NCBI GenBank assembly: GCA_025642075.2
Contig: JAODUO010000488.1
Location: forward strand, 146,001 to 210,000
Origin: Ridgeia piscesae
Taxonomy: Eukaryota > Annelida > Polychaeta > Sabellida > Siboglinidae
Direction of reading: 5' to 3'
Length of the DNA stretch: 64,000 bases
Under the pieces are notes generated by a model. That model had not been told where the DNA came from, did not search any database, and was given only the letters and a program-made list of their open reading frames with translations. Positions 40,001 to 44,060 of this stretch are shown in pieces (within the stretch, counting starts at the first letter, position 1; the number at the start of each line of letters is the position of its first letter). Position numbers and translations under genes: made by a program.

Positions 40001-41684
40001 TCAAGTGGGGGATGTTGGAACCACTGAAGAACCCGTCAGTTTGTTTCAAGGAGGTAACTACTCGTTGTGCACACGTACCAAACAGGAACATTAGCTTTTG
40101 TTGTGTCGTAATGTTGTTTATTAGTTTGCAAAGTATAATTAGAGACTAATTGGTGATGCCTGTTAAAAACAATTAAATAGTGAGTTCTGTTAAAAACAAT
40201 TGTATATGAGACTTTGTTATATTCTTTTAATTTAGCTTGCATTTCTTTGTAATTATTGAAATATTATAAAGTTGTATAATTTTAATGTTGTATGGTGGTG
40301 TTATGTGTGTGTTTGATCATGATGGTGGTTTGTGCGCACAGACGTGAACTGTAACTTACACCTTATACTGTTCCCGTGGATGTTGTAGCCTGTATACAAG
40401 CATTGTTGCTGGTGCCTTAGAACATGTTATACACCATATATCCATTACCACGTCTGTACCTGCCTAAGGTGTCCAACAGTTGAATGAGACAATTGCACTT
40501 CTATAGTGATGAGAAGTATATAGAAGTATATATCTATAGTGATGAGAAGTATATAGAAGTATATATCTATAGTGATGAGAAGTATATAGAAGTATATATC
40601 TGACTAGTTTATGGTGTCACATGTCAGTTGCTGTGTCACTTACATAGGTGGTTGAGAACCATTTCCGCCTGAAACGGAAGGAGACAATGACACAGATCGA
40701 GGGTTGGATCGCCGAGATGGAGACATACAGCGCTGACAAAAGATCCGGCCGCTCCATCGGCCACAGTTGTATGGCCCTCAAGGTGCGCACTTCATTTATA
40801 ATTGTACACTTTTTGGTCAGTTGCACTCAGGGTGTGCACTTCATTTCTTTTTAGAATTTTTTATCAGGAGCATGAATACACAACATCTGTGCAACTCTGG
40901 GAATTATATGTTGTATGTTTTTGTGGATTAGGGGGCAAGGAAAGTTCAGAGTATGACTTCTTGTATAGCTTTGTTTGTGGGGATGAATGTTTTTTTATAA
41001 TTACAGTCCAGTGGTGTTATGTTTCAGCAGTCCCATGTGTGTTACTTGTGTTAGTAACATTCCATTGATTCAGAACAAAATGACAATTTAACGAACTTAT
41101 TTACTAAGCTGATGGAACTTGTAAATGTTTGACCAGTTTTCGTAACAATTATATTTCTGCTGCAGAGACATTACGCTCAACTGAAGGAAGAGTTTGCAAA
41201 GATGCGACCGCATGACACCGACCTAGAATCAGGGACTTTCACTGTCGCATCGCCTTCTTCGAAACAGGAAGCAAGTGGCATAAGCACAACGTCGATGGGA
41301 ACACCACAGACTAAAACTCCCCCAGAATGCAGTGCTTCGAATGACCTCACACCACCACCACCAGCGGAAACTCTCCCGCCATATTTACTCTCAAACCATC
41401 TGAGCAACGGTTCGGACGATGTGGGTTTTGATGAGTGCGATGCGCTTGATAACGACCTAGACACAACGACAGACATGGTGCTGAGTGTCGGCAGTGGCAC
41501 CATGTTGGCCATGAACGGACTCGAAGAAGCACCATTTGTTACGCTACCCAATAGTGCAGATGCCGGCTTGAACAGTGCACCAAGTGGGCAGAGTAAAGGG
41601 GTGGCTAGTGACAATAAAGGGGATTTGAATGAGCATCCGGGGGTGCCACTAGCGGAGGTTGTGGCACAGGGGGGTCACAGCTGA
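159..41684 (+). CDS. BIRC6: BIRC6 (BRUCE/Apollon), C-terminal part, 33 exons, 5'-partial
   Basis: BIRC6 is a giant cytosolic and trans-Golgi IAP protein that acts as a hybrid E2/E3 ubiquitin ligase on caspases, SMAC, HtrA2 and LC3. Joining 159-444, 954-1107, 1759-1932, 2191-2643, 3455-3585, 4469-5508, 6022-6216, 6556-6756, 11723-12002 and the exons listed below gives 7,949 nt with every phase matching and no internal stop: about 2,648 residues plus TGA. The middle follows human BIRC6 block by block (for example [69 protein letters not shown]). The C-terminus is the UBC domain with catalytic Cys in [11 protein letters not shown] (about residue 2,344 of this fragment). The BIR domain lies upstream of the window. 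One intron uses a GC donor and many introns carry minisatellites at their junctions. The fragment is somewhat longer than the matching human part, partly from a longer tail after the UBC domain. Confidence 0.96.
954..1107 (+). CDS. BIRC6: BIRC6 exon 2 of window
   Basis: A strong polypyrimidine acceptor (TTTTTTCTGTACAG) precedes 954 and the donor AAG|GTACGG follows 1107. It encodes [14 protein letters not shown] onward to LIADLRLK. The first base completes the lysine codon split with the preceding exon, which favours this acceptor over the weaker AAAG at 919-922. Confidence 0.8.
1586..1704. repeat. CA/CG-rich microsatellite
   Basis: Imperfect CACACA runs broken by CGCATGCATG and CACCATCAC blocks, in the BIRC6 intron before the exon at 1759. 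Open frames on either strand here encode only His/Thr or Cys/Val repeats. Confidence 0.9.
1759..1932 (+). CDS. BIRC6: BIRC6 exon 3 of window (3' end uncertain)
   Basis: Acceptor GGGCACAG ends at 1758 and the exon starts in phase 0 ([19 protein letters not shown]). Two donors keep the frame: GAG|GTGATC after 1932, and TTA|GTATGT after 1980, which would add 16 residues. The weakly conserved sequence does not decide between them. A CA-rich microsatellite ends about 55 bp upstream of the acceptor. Confidence 0.72.
2008..2075 (+). repeat. Decayed duplicate of the 3' splice site and exon start at 2191
   Basis: TTGCAACTGCA through CTTCTGATATCCACAAG|TTGGCACCATCATTGAAG parallels CGCAACTGCA through CTTCTGATGTACACCAG|GTGGCGCCATCATCATCC at 2149-2210, offset by 141 bp. 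The duplicate spans intron and exon bases and is now diverged. Confidence 0.7.
2191..2643 (+). CDS. BIRC6: BIRC6 exon 4 of window
   Basis: Acceptor ACACCAG|GTGGCGCC; donor CACAG|GTGGGT after 2643. 151 codons in phase 0, including [15 protein letters not shown] and [20 protein letters not shown], which match the human helical-repeat stretch that includes LQLWLTLSLN and VLAWYPNTLLRTWCLVLHSL. A decayed copy of its acceptor and first bases lies 141 bp upstream. Confidence 0.93.
3455..3585 (+). CDS. BIRC6: BIRC6 exon 5 of window, GC donor
   Basis: Acceptor TCTGCTGTAG|GTTGGTCC. It encodes [17 protein letters not shown] through [13 protein letters not shown], matching the human stretch that begins VGPTATQAMQEFLTRLQ. 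The donor is AG|GCAAGT, a GC-AG intron with an otherwise ideal consensus. The next exon's first base completes the arginine codon. Reading on past the donor meets a stop within three codons. Confidence 0.92.
3806..4260. repeat. Interspersed repeat, copy 1
   Basis: Shares blocks AACAATGTTCACA, GTAAACAAAACATCCAGTTT, TTTAACTTTCCCACATTCTA and GAGGAGCTG with 6239-6530 in the same orientation. The second half (from about 4140) repeats the CCCTTTGATGT...AGACAGCAGACTTC block once more. It is a dispersed element of unknown class, unlike the tandem arrays elsewhere. Confidence 0.65.
4469..5508 (+). CDS. BIRC6: BIRC6 exon 6 of window (largest)
   Basis: Acceptor TGTTACAG ends at 4468; donor GATGG|GTACGT after 5508. 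It encodes 347 codons from [13 protein letters not shown] to [14 protein letters not shown] and EIFLEMG. The central part (about 4800-5150) is a low-complexity Ser/Thr/Ala/Gln linker, GC-rich in contrast to the introns. The flanks align with human helical-repeat segments such as DRDQLMxxLLKLxNxLVQ. Confidence 0.95.
6022..6216 (+). CDS. BIRC6: BIRC6 exon 7 of window
   Basis: Acceptor GTGTCAG; donor CTCG|GTACGG. It encodes [11 protein letters not shown], a serine-rich loop and [12 protein letters not shown], matching human GGVQLICNNMV and EGIHNFAPLG. Phase 1 at both ends agrees with its neighbours. Confidence 0.94.
6239..6530. repeat. Interspersed repeat, copy 2
   Basis: Second copy of the element at 3806-4260, in the BIRC6 intron before 6556, with the same block order. 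A possible third, more diverged copy is at 25880-26080 on the minus strand (AACTTCCCACATTTT; CTGCCAAT.GTTGGG). Confidence 0.65.
6556..6756 (+). CDS. BIRC6: BIRC6 exon 8 of window
   Basis: Acceptor GCATTTCAG; donor GCCA|GTAAGT. It encodes [21 protein letters not shown] and [18 protein letters not shown], nearly identical to human BIRC6. This begins a beta-rich domain completed by the next exon, which lies beyond a 4,966-bp intron filled by a 30-bp minisatellite. Confidence 0.97.
7105..7285. repeat. GTGA tetranucleotide microsatellite
   Basis: About 23 pure GAGT units (7105-7195), then degenerate GGGTGAGT and CAGTGGGTGG variants that grade into the 30-bp minisatellite. Confidence 0.92.
7286..11663. 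repeat. 30-bp minisatellite, about 145 copies
   Basis: Units read GAGTGAGAGAAGTGACAGAG followed by TGGAATGGGT, with length variants lacking AC or ACAG (27-29 bp) and point variants (C/T after GTGA, AGAGAAG/AGACAAG). The array fills the 4,966-bp BIRC6 intron 6757-11722 and ends 59 bp before the next exon. The plus strand is almost all purine plus T with very little C, and each unit contains GGGTGAGT, a 5' splice-site consensus. Confidence 0.97.
11723..12002 (+). CDS. BIRC6: BIRC6 exon 9 of window
   Basis: Acceptor GTGCCCTCAG; donor ACCAG|GTACGT. It encodes [44 protein letters not shown] and [10 protein letters not shown], matching human [13 protein letters not shown] and [17 protein letters not shown]. 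This is the carbohydrate-binding-like beta-sandwich region of the family (family knowledge, moderately sure). Confidence 0.97.
12285..12457 (+). mobile_element. 5'-truncated non-LTR retrotransposon (LINE) 3' end
   Basis: Frame 12285-12416 reads [20 protein letters not shown] then IKKIIAAF, the typical end of a LINE reverse-transcriptase ORF (xxxxWNxLPxxLRxxxTxxxFKxxL). It stops at TGA 12414-12416 and is followed within 40 bp by an AATAATAATAA tail. It sits in the BIRC6 intron, same strand. Confidence 0.65.
12458..12995. other. AT-rich intron sequence, BIRC6
   Basis: Very AT-rich, with many AATAA and TAAATAAATA runs. No gene or further mobile-element signature recognised. Confidence 0.6.
12997..13046. 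repeat. CACTGA hexamer microsatellite by a 3' splice site
   Basis: Eight pure CACTGA units ending 23 bp before the acceptor of the BIRC6 exon at 13070. Confidence 0.93.
13070..13323 (+). CDS. BIRC6: BIRC6 exon 10 of window
   Basis: Acceptor GTTGACAG; donor CTCTG|GTGTGT. It encodes [35 protein letters not shown] and [20 protein letters not shown], matching human BIRC6. A CACTGA hexamer microsatellite sits just upstream of the acceptor. Confidence 0.96.
13989..14091 (+). CDS. BIRC6: BIRC6 exon 11 of window
   Basis: Acceptor CATGTGTAG; donor GTCAG|GTGGGT. It encodes [20 protein letters not shown] and [15 protein letters not shown], matching human [19 protein letters not shown]. It ends in phase 2, so the exon after the 84-bp array must supply one base. 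Confidence 0.94.
14545..15736 (+). repeat. 84-bp minisatellite made from a 3' splice site plus exon start, 13 units
   Basis: Acceptor copies CTGTGACAG|AGTGAAGGC recur from 14611/14612 to the genuine 15703/15704, a span of 1,092 bp or exactly 13 x 84 bp with no net indel. Each unit is about 51 intronic bases plus the first 33 exon bases (AGTGAAGGCGATGGCGGAG...GACAA). Substitutions are few (GGCTCGGGG/GACTCGGGA, CACATCATG/CAGATCATG). The long minus-strand open frame across it reflects only the multiple-of-three unit. Confidence 0.96.
15704..15931 (+). CDS. BIRC6: BIRC6 exon 12 of window, first 33 nt replicated upstream
   Basis: Acceptor CTGTGACAG|AGTGAAGGC; donor CTCAG|GTAGTT. It encodes [18 protein letters not shown] and [18 protein letters not shown], matching human KWVSDSARVA and CVAAILWHSYELLVEYDL. 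Only this last of 14 identical acceptors leads into open coding sequence; using any of the 13 upstream copies meets an in-frame TGA about 20 codons on. Confidence 0.95.
16530..17149 (+). CDS. BIRC6: BIRC6 exon 13 of window
   Basis: Acceptor TACCACTAG; donor TCTG|GTCAGT. It encodes [35 protein letters not shown], an acidic Gln-rich linker, and [20 protein letters not shown]. The 3' third (from about 16990) is Ser/Arg-rich and unlike human. Its order matches human NWSMSLPCNMVLKKAVDS and LATLASSSQSPEAIKQLLDS. Confidence 0.95.
17446..17600 (+). repeat. 39-bp triplication across a 3' splice site, reading frame open
   Basis: Three copies of GCTGATCTCTGTTTGCCAG|A.AAGGGCCTGTGT, acceptors at 17484/85, 17523/24 and 17562/63. 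The unit length is a multiple of three and no copy contains an in-frame stop, giving the 13-residue periodicity [13 protein letters not shown]. Confidence 0.93.
17563..17762 (+). CDS. BIRC6: BIRC6 exon 14 of window, alternative in-frame 3' splice sites
   Basis: Acceptor TTTGCCAG ends at 17562; donor ACGAAG|GTCTGT after 17762. It encodes [18 protein letters not shown] and [18 protein letters not shown], matching human [13 protein letters not shown] and IMKDWLGGSEVNPLWTALL. Two further copies of the acceptor and exon start lie at 17485 and 17524 (39-bp spacing). Either would add 13 or 26 residues without changing frame, so the true start is open. Confidence 0.92.
18364..18508 (+). CDS. BIRC6: BIRC6 exon 15 of window
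   Basis: Acceptor GGCTGCAG; donor CACG|GTACGT. It encodes [20 protein letters not shown] and [19 protein letters not shown], matching human LTTQQRTAIENATVAFFLQC and CHPNNQKLMAQVLCEL. Confidence 0.95.
18703..19496. mobile_element. MITE-like non-autonomous DNA transposon
   Basis: A 36-bp perfect inverted repeat (ATATGTGACGTGTTCTAACG... at 18703-18738; its reverse complement at 19461-19496) bounds 794 bp without a convincing ORF. The ATAT at each edge is palindromic, so a TA-type target duplication cannot be separated from the terminus. The interior is more CpG-rich than the host intron, consistent with insertion. Confidence 0.7.
19520..19885. repeat. GTGTGTAGGTG / GTATGTAGGTG minisatellite
   Basis: Imperfect 10-12 bp units (GTGTGTAGGT, GTATGTAGGT, GTATGTAGAT), starting 24 bp after the MITE-like element in a BIRC6 intron. 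Confidence 0.9.
20197..20433 (+). CDS. BIRC6: BIRC6 exon 16 of window
   Basis: Acceptor GTGTTCCAG; donor CTCAG|GTGAGT, taken after the G that is codon base 1. It encodes [32 protein letters not shown] and [17 protein letters not shown], matching human SGFIRRLFLQLMLEDEKV and HPMYGAGHKFRTLHLPV. The intron before it carries the MITE-like element and a GTGTGTAGGTG-type repeat. Confidence 0.96.
21025..21171 (+). CDS. BIRC6: BIRC6 exon 17 of window
   Basis: Acceptor CTCTTTCAG; donor GCTG|GTAAGT. It encodes [19 protein letters not shown] and an acidic/Ala-rich linker, matching human DTPSITAKLISEQKDDKEKK. The GCACTG minisatellite begins about 9 bp inside the following intron. Confidence 0.92.
21180..21892. 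repeat. GCACTGT minisatellite directly after a 5' splice site
   Basis: 9-bp units GCACTGTAG/GCACTGTGG/GCACTGTCG mixed with a 6-bp GCACTA step, beginning 9 bp into the intron after the BIRC6 exon 21025-21171. Irregular order of unit types over 700 bp. Confidence 0.94.
22213..22638. repeat. 44-bp minisatellite, 9.5 units
   Basis: Units CATCACAAACAGTGCGGCCA followed by AACATTCAGCCTGTCGTACT and GAAG, spaced exactly 44 bp from 22221 to 22617 and almost invariant. Ends 110 bp before the exon at 22749; no exon bases included. Confidence 0.95.
22749..22895 (+). CDS. BIRC6: BIRC6 exon 18 of window
   Basis: Acceptor TTGCTGTAG; donor CCAC|GTGAGT. It encodes [32 protein letters not shown] and [12 protein letters not shown], matching human PPRPPSRRGRTIPDK and VPVFHLFHKLLAG. 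It starts the ubiquitin-like segment of the family. Confidence 0.95.
23435..23560 (+). CDS. BIRC6: BIRC6 exon 19 of window
   Basis: Acceptor CCCCTCTAG; donor AAGG|GTGAGT. It encodes [20 protein letters not shown] and [14 protein letters not shown], the ubiquitin-like continuation (human GQPLPAEMTLAQLLTLLYDR). Confidence 0.94.
23769..24022 (+). CDS. BIRC6: BIRC6 exon 20 of window
   Basis: Acceptor ACATTTCAG; donor TACGAG|GTAAGT. It encodes [20 protein letters not shown] and [18 protein letters not shown], then [13 protein letters not shown], matching human QVFAGMGGLALIAERLPMLY and WVTIEQSGELVYE. Confidence 0.96.
24399..24615 (+). CDS. BIRC6: BIRC6 exon 21 of window
   Basis: Acceptor GTTTGTAG; donor GGAG|GTATGT. 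It encodes [20 protein letters not shown] and [20 protein letters not shown], one of the most conserved blocks of the family, nearly identical to human. Confidence 0.97.
25305..25519 (+). CDS. BIRC6: BIRC6 exon 22 of window
   Basis: Acceptor CATTTCGTAG; donor CAGGAG|GTAAGA. It encodes [20 protein letters not shown] and [20 protein letters not shown], nearly identical to human. Confidence 0.97.
25880..26080 (-). repeat. Possible diverged interspersed repeat, copy 3
   Basis: On the minus strand TTTTAACTTCCCACATTTT and GCCAGCTGCCAATTGTTGGG recall the elements at 3806 and 6239. It also holds internal GGGACCAACGTCCC and GTGGGAGTCGACCTCC short inverted repeats. Confidence 0.35.
26081..27069. other. 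AT-rich BIRC6 intron sequence
   Basis: Contains a TA dinucleotide run (26347-26370), a short CCCCCACCCCCACCCC tract at about 26080 and otherwise unremarkable AT-rich sequence. No gene seen. Confidence 0.55.
27070..27303 (+). CDS. BIRC6: BIRC6 exon 23 of window
   Basis: Acceptor TATGTTGTAG; donor CTCCAG|GTTTGT. 78 codons: an Ala/Thr/Gly linker, then [19 protein letters not shown] and [11 protein letters not shown], matching human [18 protein letters not shown] and [10 protein letters not shown]. Confidence 0.97.
27505..29447 (+). repeat. 32-bp minisatellite ending at a 3' splice site, about 61 units
   Basis: Units GTAATGGTGTGACATCACC followed by ACTGAGACAGAAG. The genuine acceptor CATCACCACTGATGCAG (to 29447) is the last unit with TG for GA, so the array supplies the splice site of the BIRC6 exon at 29448. 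Each unit also holds a donor-like AAG|GTAATG. Variants AGAACG, AGAAGT and CCTCTG are scattered. Confidence 0.96.
29448..29619 (+). CDS. BIRC6: BIRC6 exon 24 of window
   Basis: Acceptor CACTGATGCAG, which is itself the edge of the 32-bp array; donor CTCAG|GTGAGT. It encodes [19 protein letters not shown] and [20 protein letters not shown], matching human [10 protein letters not shown] and [20 protein letters not shown]. Confidence 0.97.
29714..29843. repeat. TTGTG pentamer microsatellite
   Basis: About 26 perfect TTGTG units in the BIRC6 intron after the exon ending at 29619. Confidence 0.96.
30240..33270 (+). repeat. 21-bp minisatellite ending at a 3' splice site, about 144 units
   Basis: Units TGTGTTGTCTGTACTACACCC-type (21 bp) with T/C, CCC/CGC and CC/TG variants and occasional single-base losses. 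The last unit, CTGTACTACAG, is the acceptor of the BIRC6 exon at 33272. Because 21 is a multiple of three and the unit lacks stops, three frames stay open for over 1,000 codons; one continues in frame into the exon. No sign of selection on a protein. Confidence 0.97.
33272..33455 (+). CDS. BIRC6: BIRC6 exon 25 of window
   Basis: Acceptor TGTACTACAG, the last unit of the 21-bp array; donor CTCAA|GTAAGT. It encodes [20 protein letters not shown] and [16 protein letters not shown], matching human [20 protein letters not shown] and KMKTCVDTYTNRLR. Its donor is duplicated downstream. Confidence 0.96.
33446..33645 (+). repeat. Degenerate tandem copies of a 5' splice site, about 6 units
   Basis: The exon end and donor CCTCAA|GTAAGTGTCATTGTC is followed by copies such as CTCCAGTAAGTGTCATTGTC and CCTCAAGTGAGTGTCATTG at roughly 28-bp spacing. 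Exon bases plus donor form the repeated unit. Confidence 0.85.
34140..34270 (+). CDS. BIRC6: BIRC6 exon 26 of window
   Basis: Acceptor GTTGCCAG; donor ATCAG|GTGAGG. It encodes [20 protein letters not shown] and [19 protein letters not shown], matching human LVPDIQKTAEIVYAATTSL. Confidence 0.95.
34690..34790 (+). repeat. SINE-body fragment
   Basis: CAGTGGTGGATATTTGTGTA, AATAGTTTTG and GCAATGTGGTTGAATGC match the body of the element at 36045-36250 with scattered differences. Dispersed, not tandem. Confidence 0.5.
34791..35156. other. BIRC6 intron, unique sequence
   Basis: No gene, repeat or mobile-element signature recognised between the SINE fragment and the 29-bp array. Confidence 0.5.
35157..35675. 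repeat. 29-bp minisatellite near a 3' splice site, about 18 units
   Basis: Units GTGTAAGACACTGTACTGTG followed by TAGTTCACC. The final, decayed unit runs into the acceptor CTGTGTTGCCTGCAG of the BIRC6 exon at 35687. Confidence 0.95.
35687..35809 (+). CDS. BIRC6: BIRC6 exon 27 of window
   Basis: Acceptor TTGCCTGCAG; donor TTTG|GTGAGT. It encodes [20 protein letters not shown] and [13 protein letters not shown]. It is the counterpart of human SLEEKYVAVMKKLQF, with a lineage-specific N-terminal half. Confidence 0.9.
36045..36250 (+). mobile_element. Probable tRNA-derived SINE
   Basis: GGGGTAGTGGTTGCAATGACC resembles an A box and TCTGGGTTTGAAGCC a B box, about 45 bp apart. The body (GATATTTGTGTATGAATAGT, TGCAGTGTGGGTGAAAGCG) recurs at 34690-34790. 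The pol III boxes are imperfect. Confidence 0.5.
36427..36592 (+). repeat. Three decayed copies of a 3' splice site plus exon start
   Basis: CTGTAG|ATATACCTGAGGTGGTGTTGG at 36440/41, CTATGG|ATATGTTTGAGATGGTG at 36496/97 and CATATAG|ACATGTTTGATGTGGTG at 36549/50 precede the genuine TGTGTAG|ATACGTTTGAGATGGTG at 36592/93, at 56, 53 and 43 bp spacing. Same pattern as the clean arrays, but old. Confidence 0.8.
36593..36807 (+). CDS. BIRC6: BIRC6 exon 28 of window
   Basis: Acceptor TGTGTGTAG; donor ATGAAG|GTTTGT. It encodes [35 protein letters not shown] and [14 protein letters not shown], nearly identical to human and leading directly into the UBC domain. Confidence 0.97.
36909..37053. repeat. 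CA microsatellite with CG-containing variants
   Basis: CACACA runs with CGCACACA and GCACGCACG blocks, about 100 bp after the donor at 36807. Confidence 0.93.
37687..37848 (+). CDS. BIRC6: BIRC6 exon 29 of window: UBC domain, first part
   Basis: Acceptor TTTGCAG; donor GGAAAG|GTGAGA. It encodes the E2 beta-meander, [20 protein letters not shown] and [18 protein letters not shown], ending in [11 protein letters not shown]. The NPNLY here takes the place of the HPN motif of ordinary E2 enzymes, as in other BIRC6 proteins. Confidence 0.98.
38133..38210 (+). CDS. BIRC6: BIRC6 exon 30 of window: UBC catalytic cysteine
   Basis: Acceptor TGTGTTTCAG; donor CTCCAG|GTAAAC. 26 codons starting [18 protein letters not shown]. 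The Cys at 38136-38138 aligns with the active-site cysteine of BIRC6/UBE2O-type E2 enzymes, so the ligase is predicted to be active. Confidence 0.98.
38755..39890 (+). repeat. 46-bp minisatellite made from a 3' splice site plus exon start, 24 units
   Basis: From the first GTGCCACAG|GTACTCGTG (boundary 38760/61) to the genuine one at 39864/65 is 1,104 bp, exactly 24 x 46. Each unit carries 25 bases of the UBC exon (GTACTCGTGTCAGTCCAGTC...TGA) and 21 intronic bases ending TTACATGTGCCACAG. Variants: GTCAGTCC/GTCAATCC, CCAGTC/CCAGCC, CACAGG/CACGGG. Confidence 0.97.
39865..40053 (+). CDS. BIRC6: BIRC6 exon 31 of window: UBC domain, third part
   Basis: Acceptor GCCACAG|GTACTCG; donor AAGGAG|GTAACT. 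It encodes [20 protein letters not shown], a Gly/Thr loop and [20 protein letters not shown]. The acceptor and first 25 exon bases are repeated 24 times upstream at exact 46-bp spacing. Confidence 0.97.
40499..40602. repeat. 33-bp tandem repeat, 3 units
   Basis: CTATAGTGATGAGAAGTATA followed by TAGAAGTATATAT three times, 45 bp before the acceptor of the BIRC6 exon at 40648. Confidence 0.9.
40648..40782 (+). CDS. BIRC6: BIRC6 exon 32 of window
   Basis: Acceptor CTTACATAG; donor CTCAAG|GTGCGC. It encodes [20 protein letters not shown] and the helix after the UBC core, matching human HKHFYLKRVEIMAQCEEW. Confidence 0.96.
41166..41684 (+). CDS. BIRC6: BIRC6 terminal exon with extended low-complexity tail
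   Basis: Acceptor TCTGCTGCAG. It encodes [13 protein letters not shown] (human RHTAQLREELLKL), then about 150 residues rich in Ser, Thr, Pro, Gly and Asp with no recognisable domain, ending at TGA 41682-41684. The tail is clearly longer than the roughly 50 residues of the human protein. An intron before a later stop is possible, but no donor with conserved continuation is seen. Confidence 0.93.
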   Translation, partial: RHYAQLKEEFAKMRPHDTDLESGTFTVASPSSKQEASGISTTSMGTPQTKTPPECSASNDLTPPPPAETLPPYLLSNHLSNGSDDVGFDECDALDNDLDTTTDMVLSVGSGTMLAMNGLEEAPFVTLPNSADAGLNSAPSGQSKGVASDNKGDLNEHPGVPLAEVVAQGGHS

Positions 41685-42855
41685 CAAGTACCCACTCACA
41701 ACTGACATTGGCAGCCACCTTCCTTCTGTGGCCAGCAGCCGAGGTCGAATCTCCCATGTTGTTTCTGAGACTTGTTTTAGATTAAAACCAAACCAATTCA
41801 CTGATGTTGCAATCGTCGGTTCAACATCGAAATATTTCTGTTGACAATGAAGGGAACAAGCATGGGACAAGTGGGCAGCATCACTCACCTACGAATACAC
41901 TTACTAACATTAACGCCAACCTGTATGGCTAGCTTGAAATTGTACACCGTGAAGTAACTATAACACGCACCAGAAGCACTTAGTGCTTCCACTGCGCATT
42001 CGCAGTCGAAGGGACCCAGGAACATTGATTGGTTTGGTGTTTGCAATCGTCGATAATTTCAGGTGTTCTGTTGATTACAGTTCCATGTAATTGACTTTTG
42101 TTTTGCAGACACTGGCTCTGTTGCTCCAGTTGCGTTGCTCCACATGGAGCAGACATTTAATTTTCACGCTGCTGTCAGTGTGACTATGTACACGGTTGGA
42201 AACTGTGTTTTGGTGCACAGCAAAGCGTGAGCACCAAGTCACCATTGACGATCCCCGTTATCATTGCGTACAGTTGACATGATATGTATTGTTGCATTAC
42301 CCTTCAGTGTGTTTATTTATTATTAATTTCAATTTGCCACATGCGCCCTGGGAATGTCACATTCGTTCGTTGCATACGTTACTAATTGTGGTCAAACATG
42401 ACCTGTTGAAATGCAAGGGGCCAGCGTTGACAGATTCACTGATCTCTGTTCTTGCTGGGAATGCAATTGTTTCTGTGTACACAATATTGTTTGGTGACGA
42501 CACAGGAGACGCACAAAACTGGACGCGGGAGAGATTGTCATGTTTGAGAGTGTGCGTGTGTGCTGCATATATGACGAATGACGAGTGAGGACATTGCCAA
42601 GTTCATAACAGTTTCATAATCCTGTCTGCTCGCCATGGGTGGCGGACATAAAGCGATTGCAGTGTGATACACAGACCATGTACAGAAGGTTCACGGACTG
42701 TGTAGTGGGAGAGAACATGTTGGCAAGTTGTAGCCGTGATTTTGTATAAACCTGTGTTGATACTAGACTGACTCGTGCGGTCGCTGTACAGTAATACTGC
42801 AACTTGTATACAAGTATTATTTGAAGGAATTTAATAAAAATCACAGTCAGTCATG
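41685..42855 (+). other. BIRC6: BIRC6 3' untranslated region
   Basis: Non-coding sequence from the BIRC6 stop to just past an AATAAA at 42833. No conserved open frame is seen. The end point assumes cleavage 15-25 bases after the signal. Confidence 0.65.
42833..42838 (+). promoter_or_regulatory. BIRC6 polyadenylation signal AATAAA
   Basis: Canonical AATAAA in TTTAATAAAAATCACAG, about 1.15 kb after the BIRC6 stop and followed by GT-rich sequence (CGATGTGTTACTGTC). It is a convincing signal in this 3' flank. Confidence 0.65.
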
Positions 42856-43480
42856 TTTCGATGTGTTACTGTCTTCAGTTCCCTGATGTCAGGGTCTGTG
42901 AAATATCACTAATATGTTAATTATTTAATTACACAGCCATTTGGATAATTATTTTATTAAATTATAAAAGATAATATAAAATATTACATTTTATGGTAGT
43001 TGCGTAAAATGAAACTTTAAAATGCAAATTTATGTAGAAACAGACATCATGATTATGTCGGACAACTACTAGCCTAGCACAGAACAGCAAACCAAGGACA
43101 GCCATCATTAGTGTTTTGATCCTGTACTTGTTAGTTTTAACAATGTTATTTCTGCTATAGCCAGTTACAGTGTTAGTAAATGGCTGACCAGTTGGCCTGG
43201 GGGTAAACTTGTACTTTAAACTGTACTCAAACTGGCTGCATTGTCAAGTAACTTGTGATTTCACTTGTACTGTACTGATGTACCACAACCCTTGGGCCTC
43301 CTCACTGTGTTTATACTGTACACATAAGGTTATATATTTCTTACTTACAATGAACATAGTTCACTCTCCACAACACAGTTACGTGGAGAATACAGTACAA
43401 TATAGCACATGTGACAGTGTGCACTACAGTTCCAAGTCTAAATATTACATTATATTCTTCTGAGATCTTGTCTGTGGCGA
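42856..43480. other. Convergent intergenic interval, BIRC6 / LRR1
   Basis: No gene recognised. TTTATT at 42953-42958 is an AATAAA on the minus strand and the best candidate poly(A) signal for LRR1, which would give LRR1 a 3'UTR of about 1.1 kb and leave under 100 bp between the two transcripts. Other parts are AT-rich unique sequence. Confidence 0.4.
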
Positions 43481-44060
43481 ACCATCCATGACTTGTTCAC
43501 TTCTACAATCTATCACACATGACTTGTTTCACAATCTGTTACACATGAGTGGTTCCACACTGTCACACACAACTGGATCCACTATCTGCTACATGCCTGG
43601 TTTCTCAACATGTCTCTCCATGACTGGTTCTGCAGTCTGTCATGTATGACTGGTTCTGCAGTCTGTCATGTATGACTGGTTCTGCAGTCTGTCATGTATG
43701 ACTGGTTCTGCAGTCTGTCATATATGACTGGTTCTGCAGTCTGTCATATATGACTGGTTCTGCAGTCTGTCATGTATGACTGGTTCTGCAGTCTGTCATG
43801 TATGACTGGTTCTGCAGTCTGTCATGTATGACTGGTTCTGCAGTCTGTCATGTATGACTGGTTCTGCAGTCTGTCATATATGACTGGTTCTGCAGTCTGT
43901 CATATATGACTGGTTCTGCAGTCTGTCATGTATGACTGGTTCTGCAGTCTGTCATGTATGACTGGTTCTGCAGTCTCTCTCACACGGGACTGGTTCCACA
44001 ATTTGTCACACATGACTGGTTCCACAGCTACGTCACGGATGACTTCTTCCACAGACTGCT
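43480..44060 (-). repeat. 26-bp minisatellite in LRR1 3' region, about 22 units
   Basis: A clean core 43630-43975 of CTGCAGTCTGTCATGTATGA followed by CTGGTT (plus-strand reading), flanked by degenerate 26-28 bp copies (GACTGGTTCCACAATTTGTC, GATGACTTCTTCCACAGACT). On the high side these reach across the LRR1 stop codon into its last codons. Confidence 0.9.
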
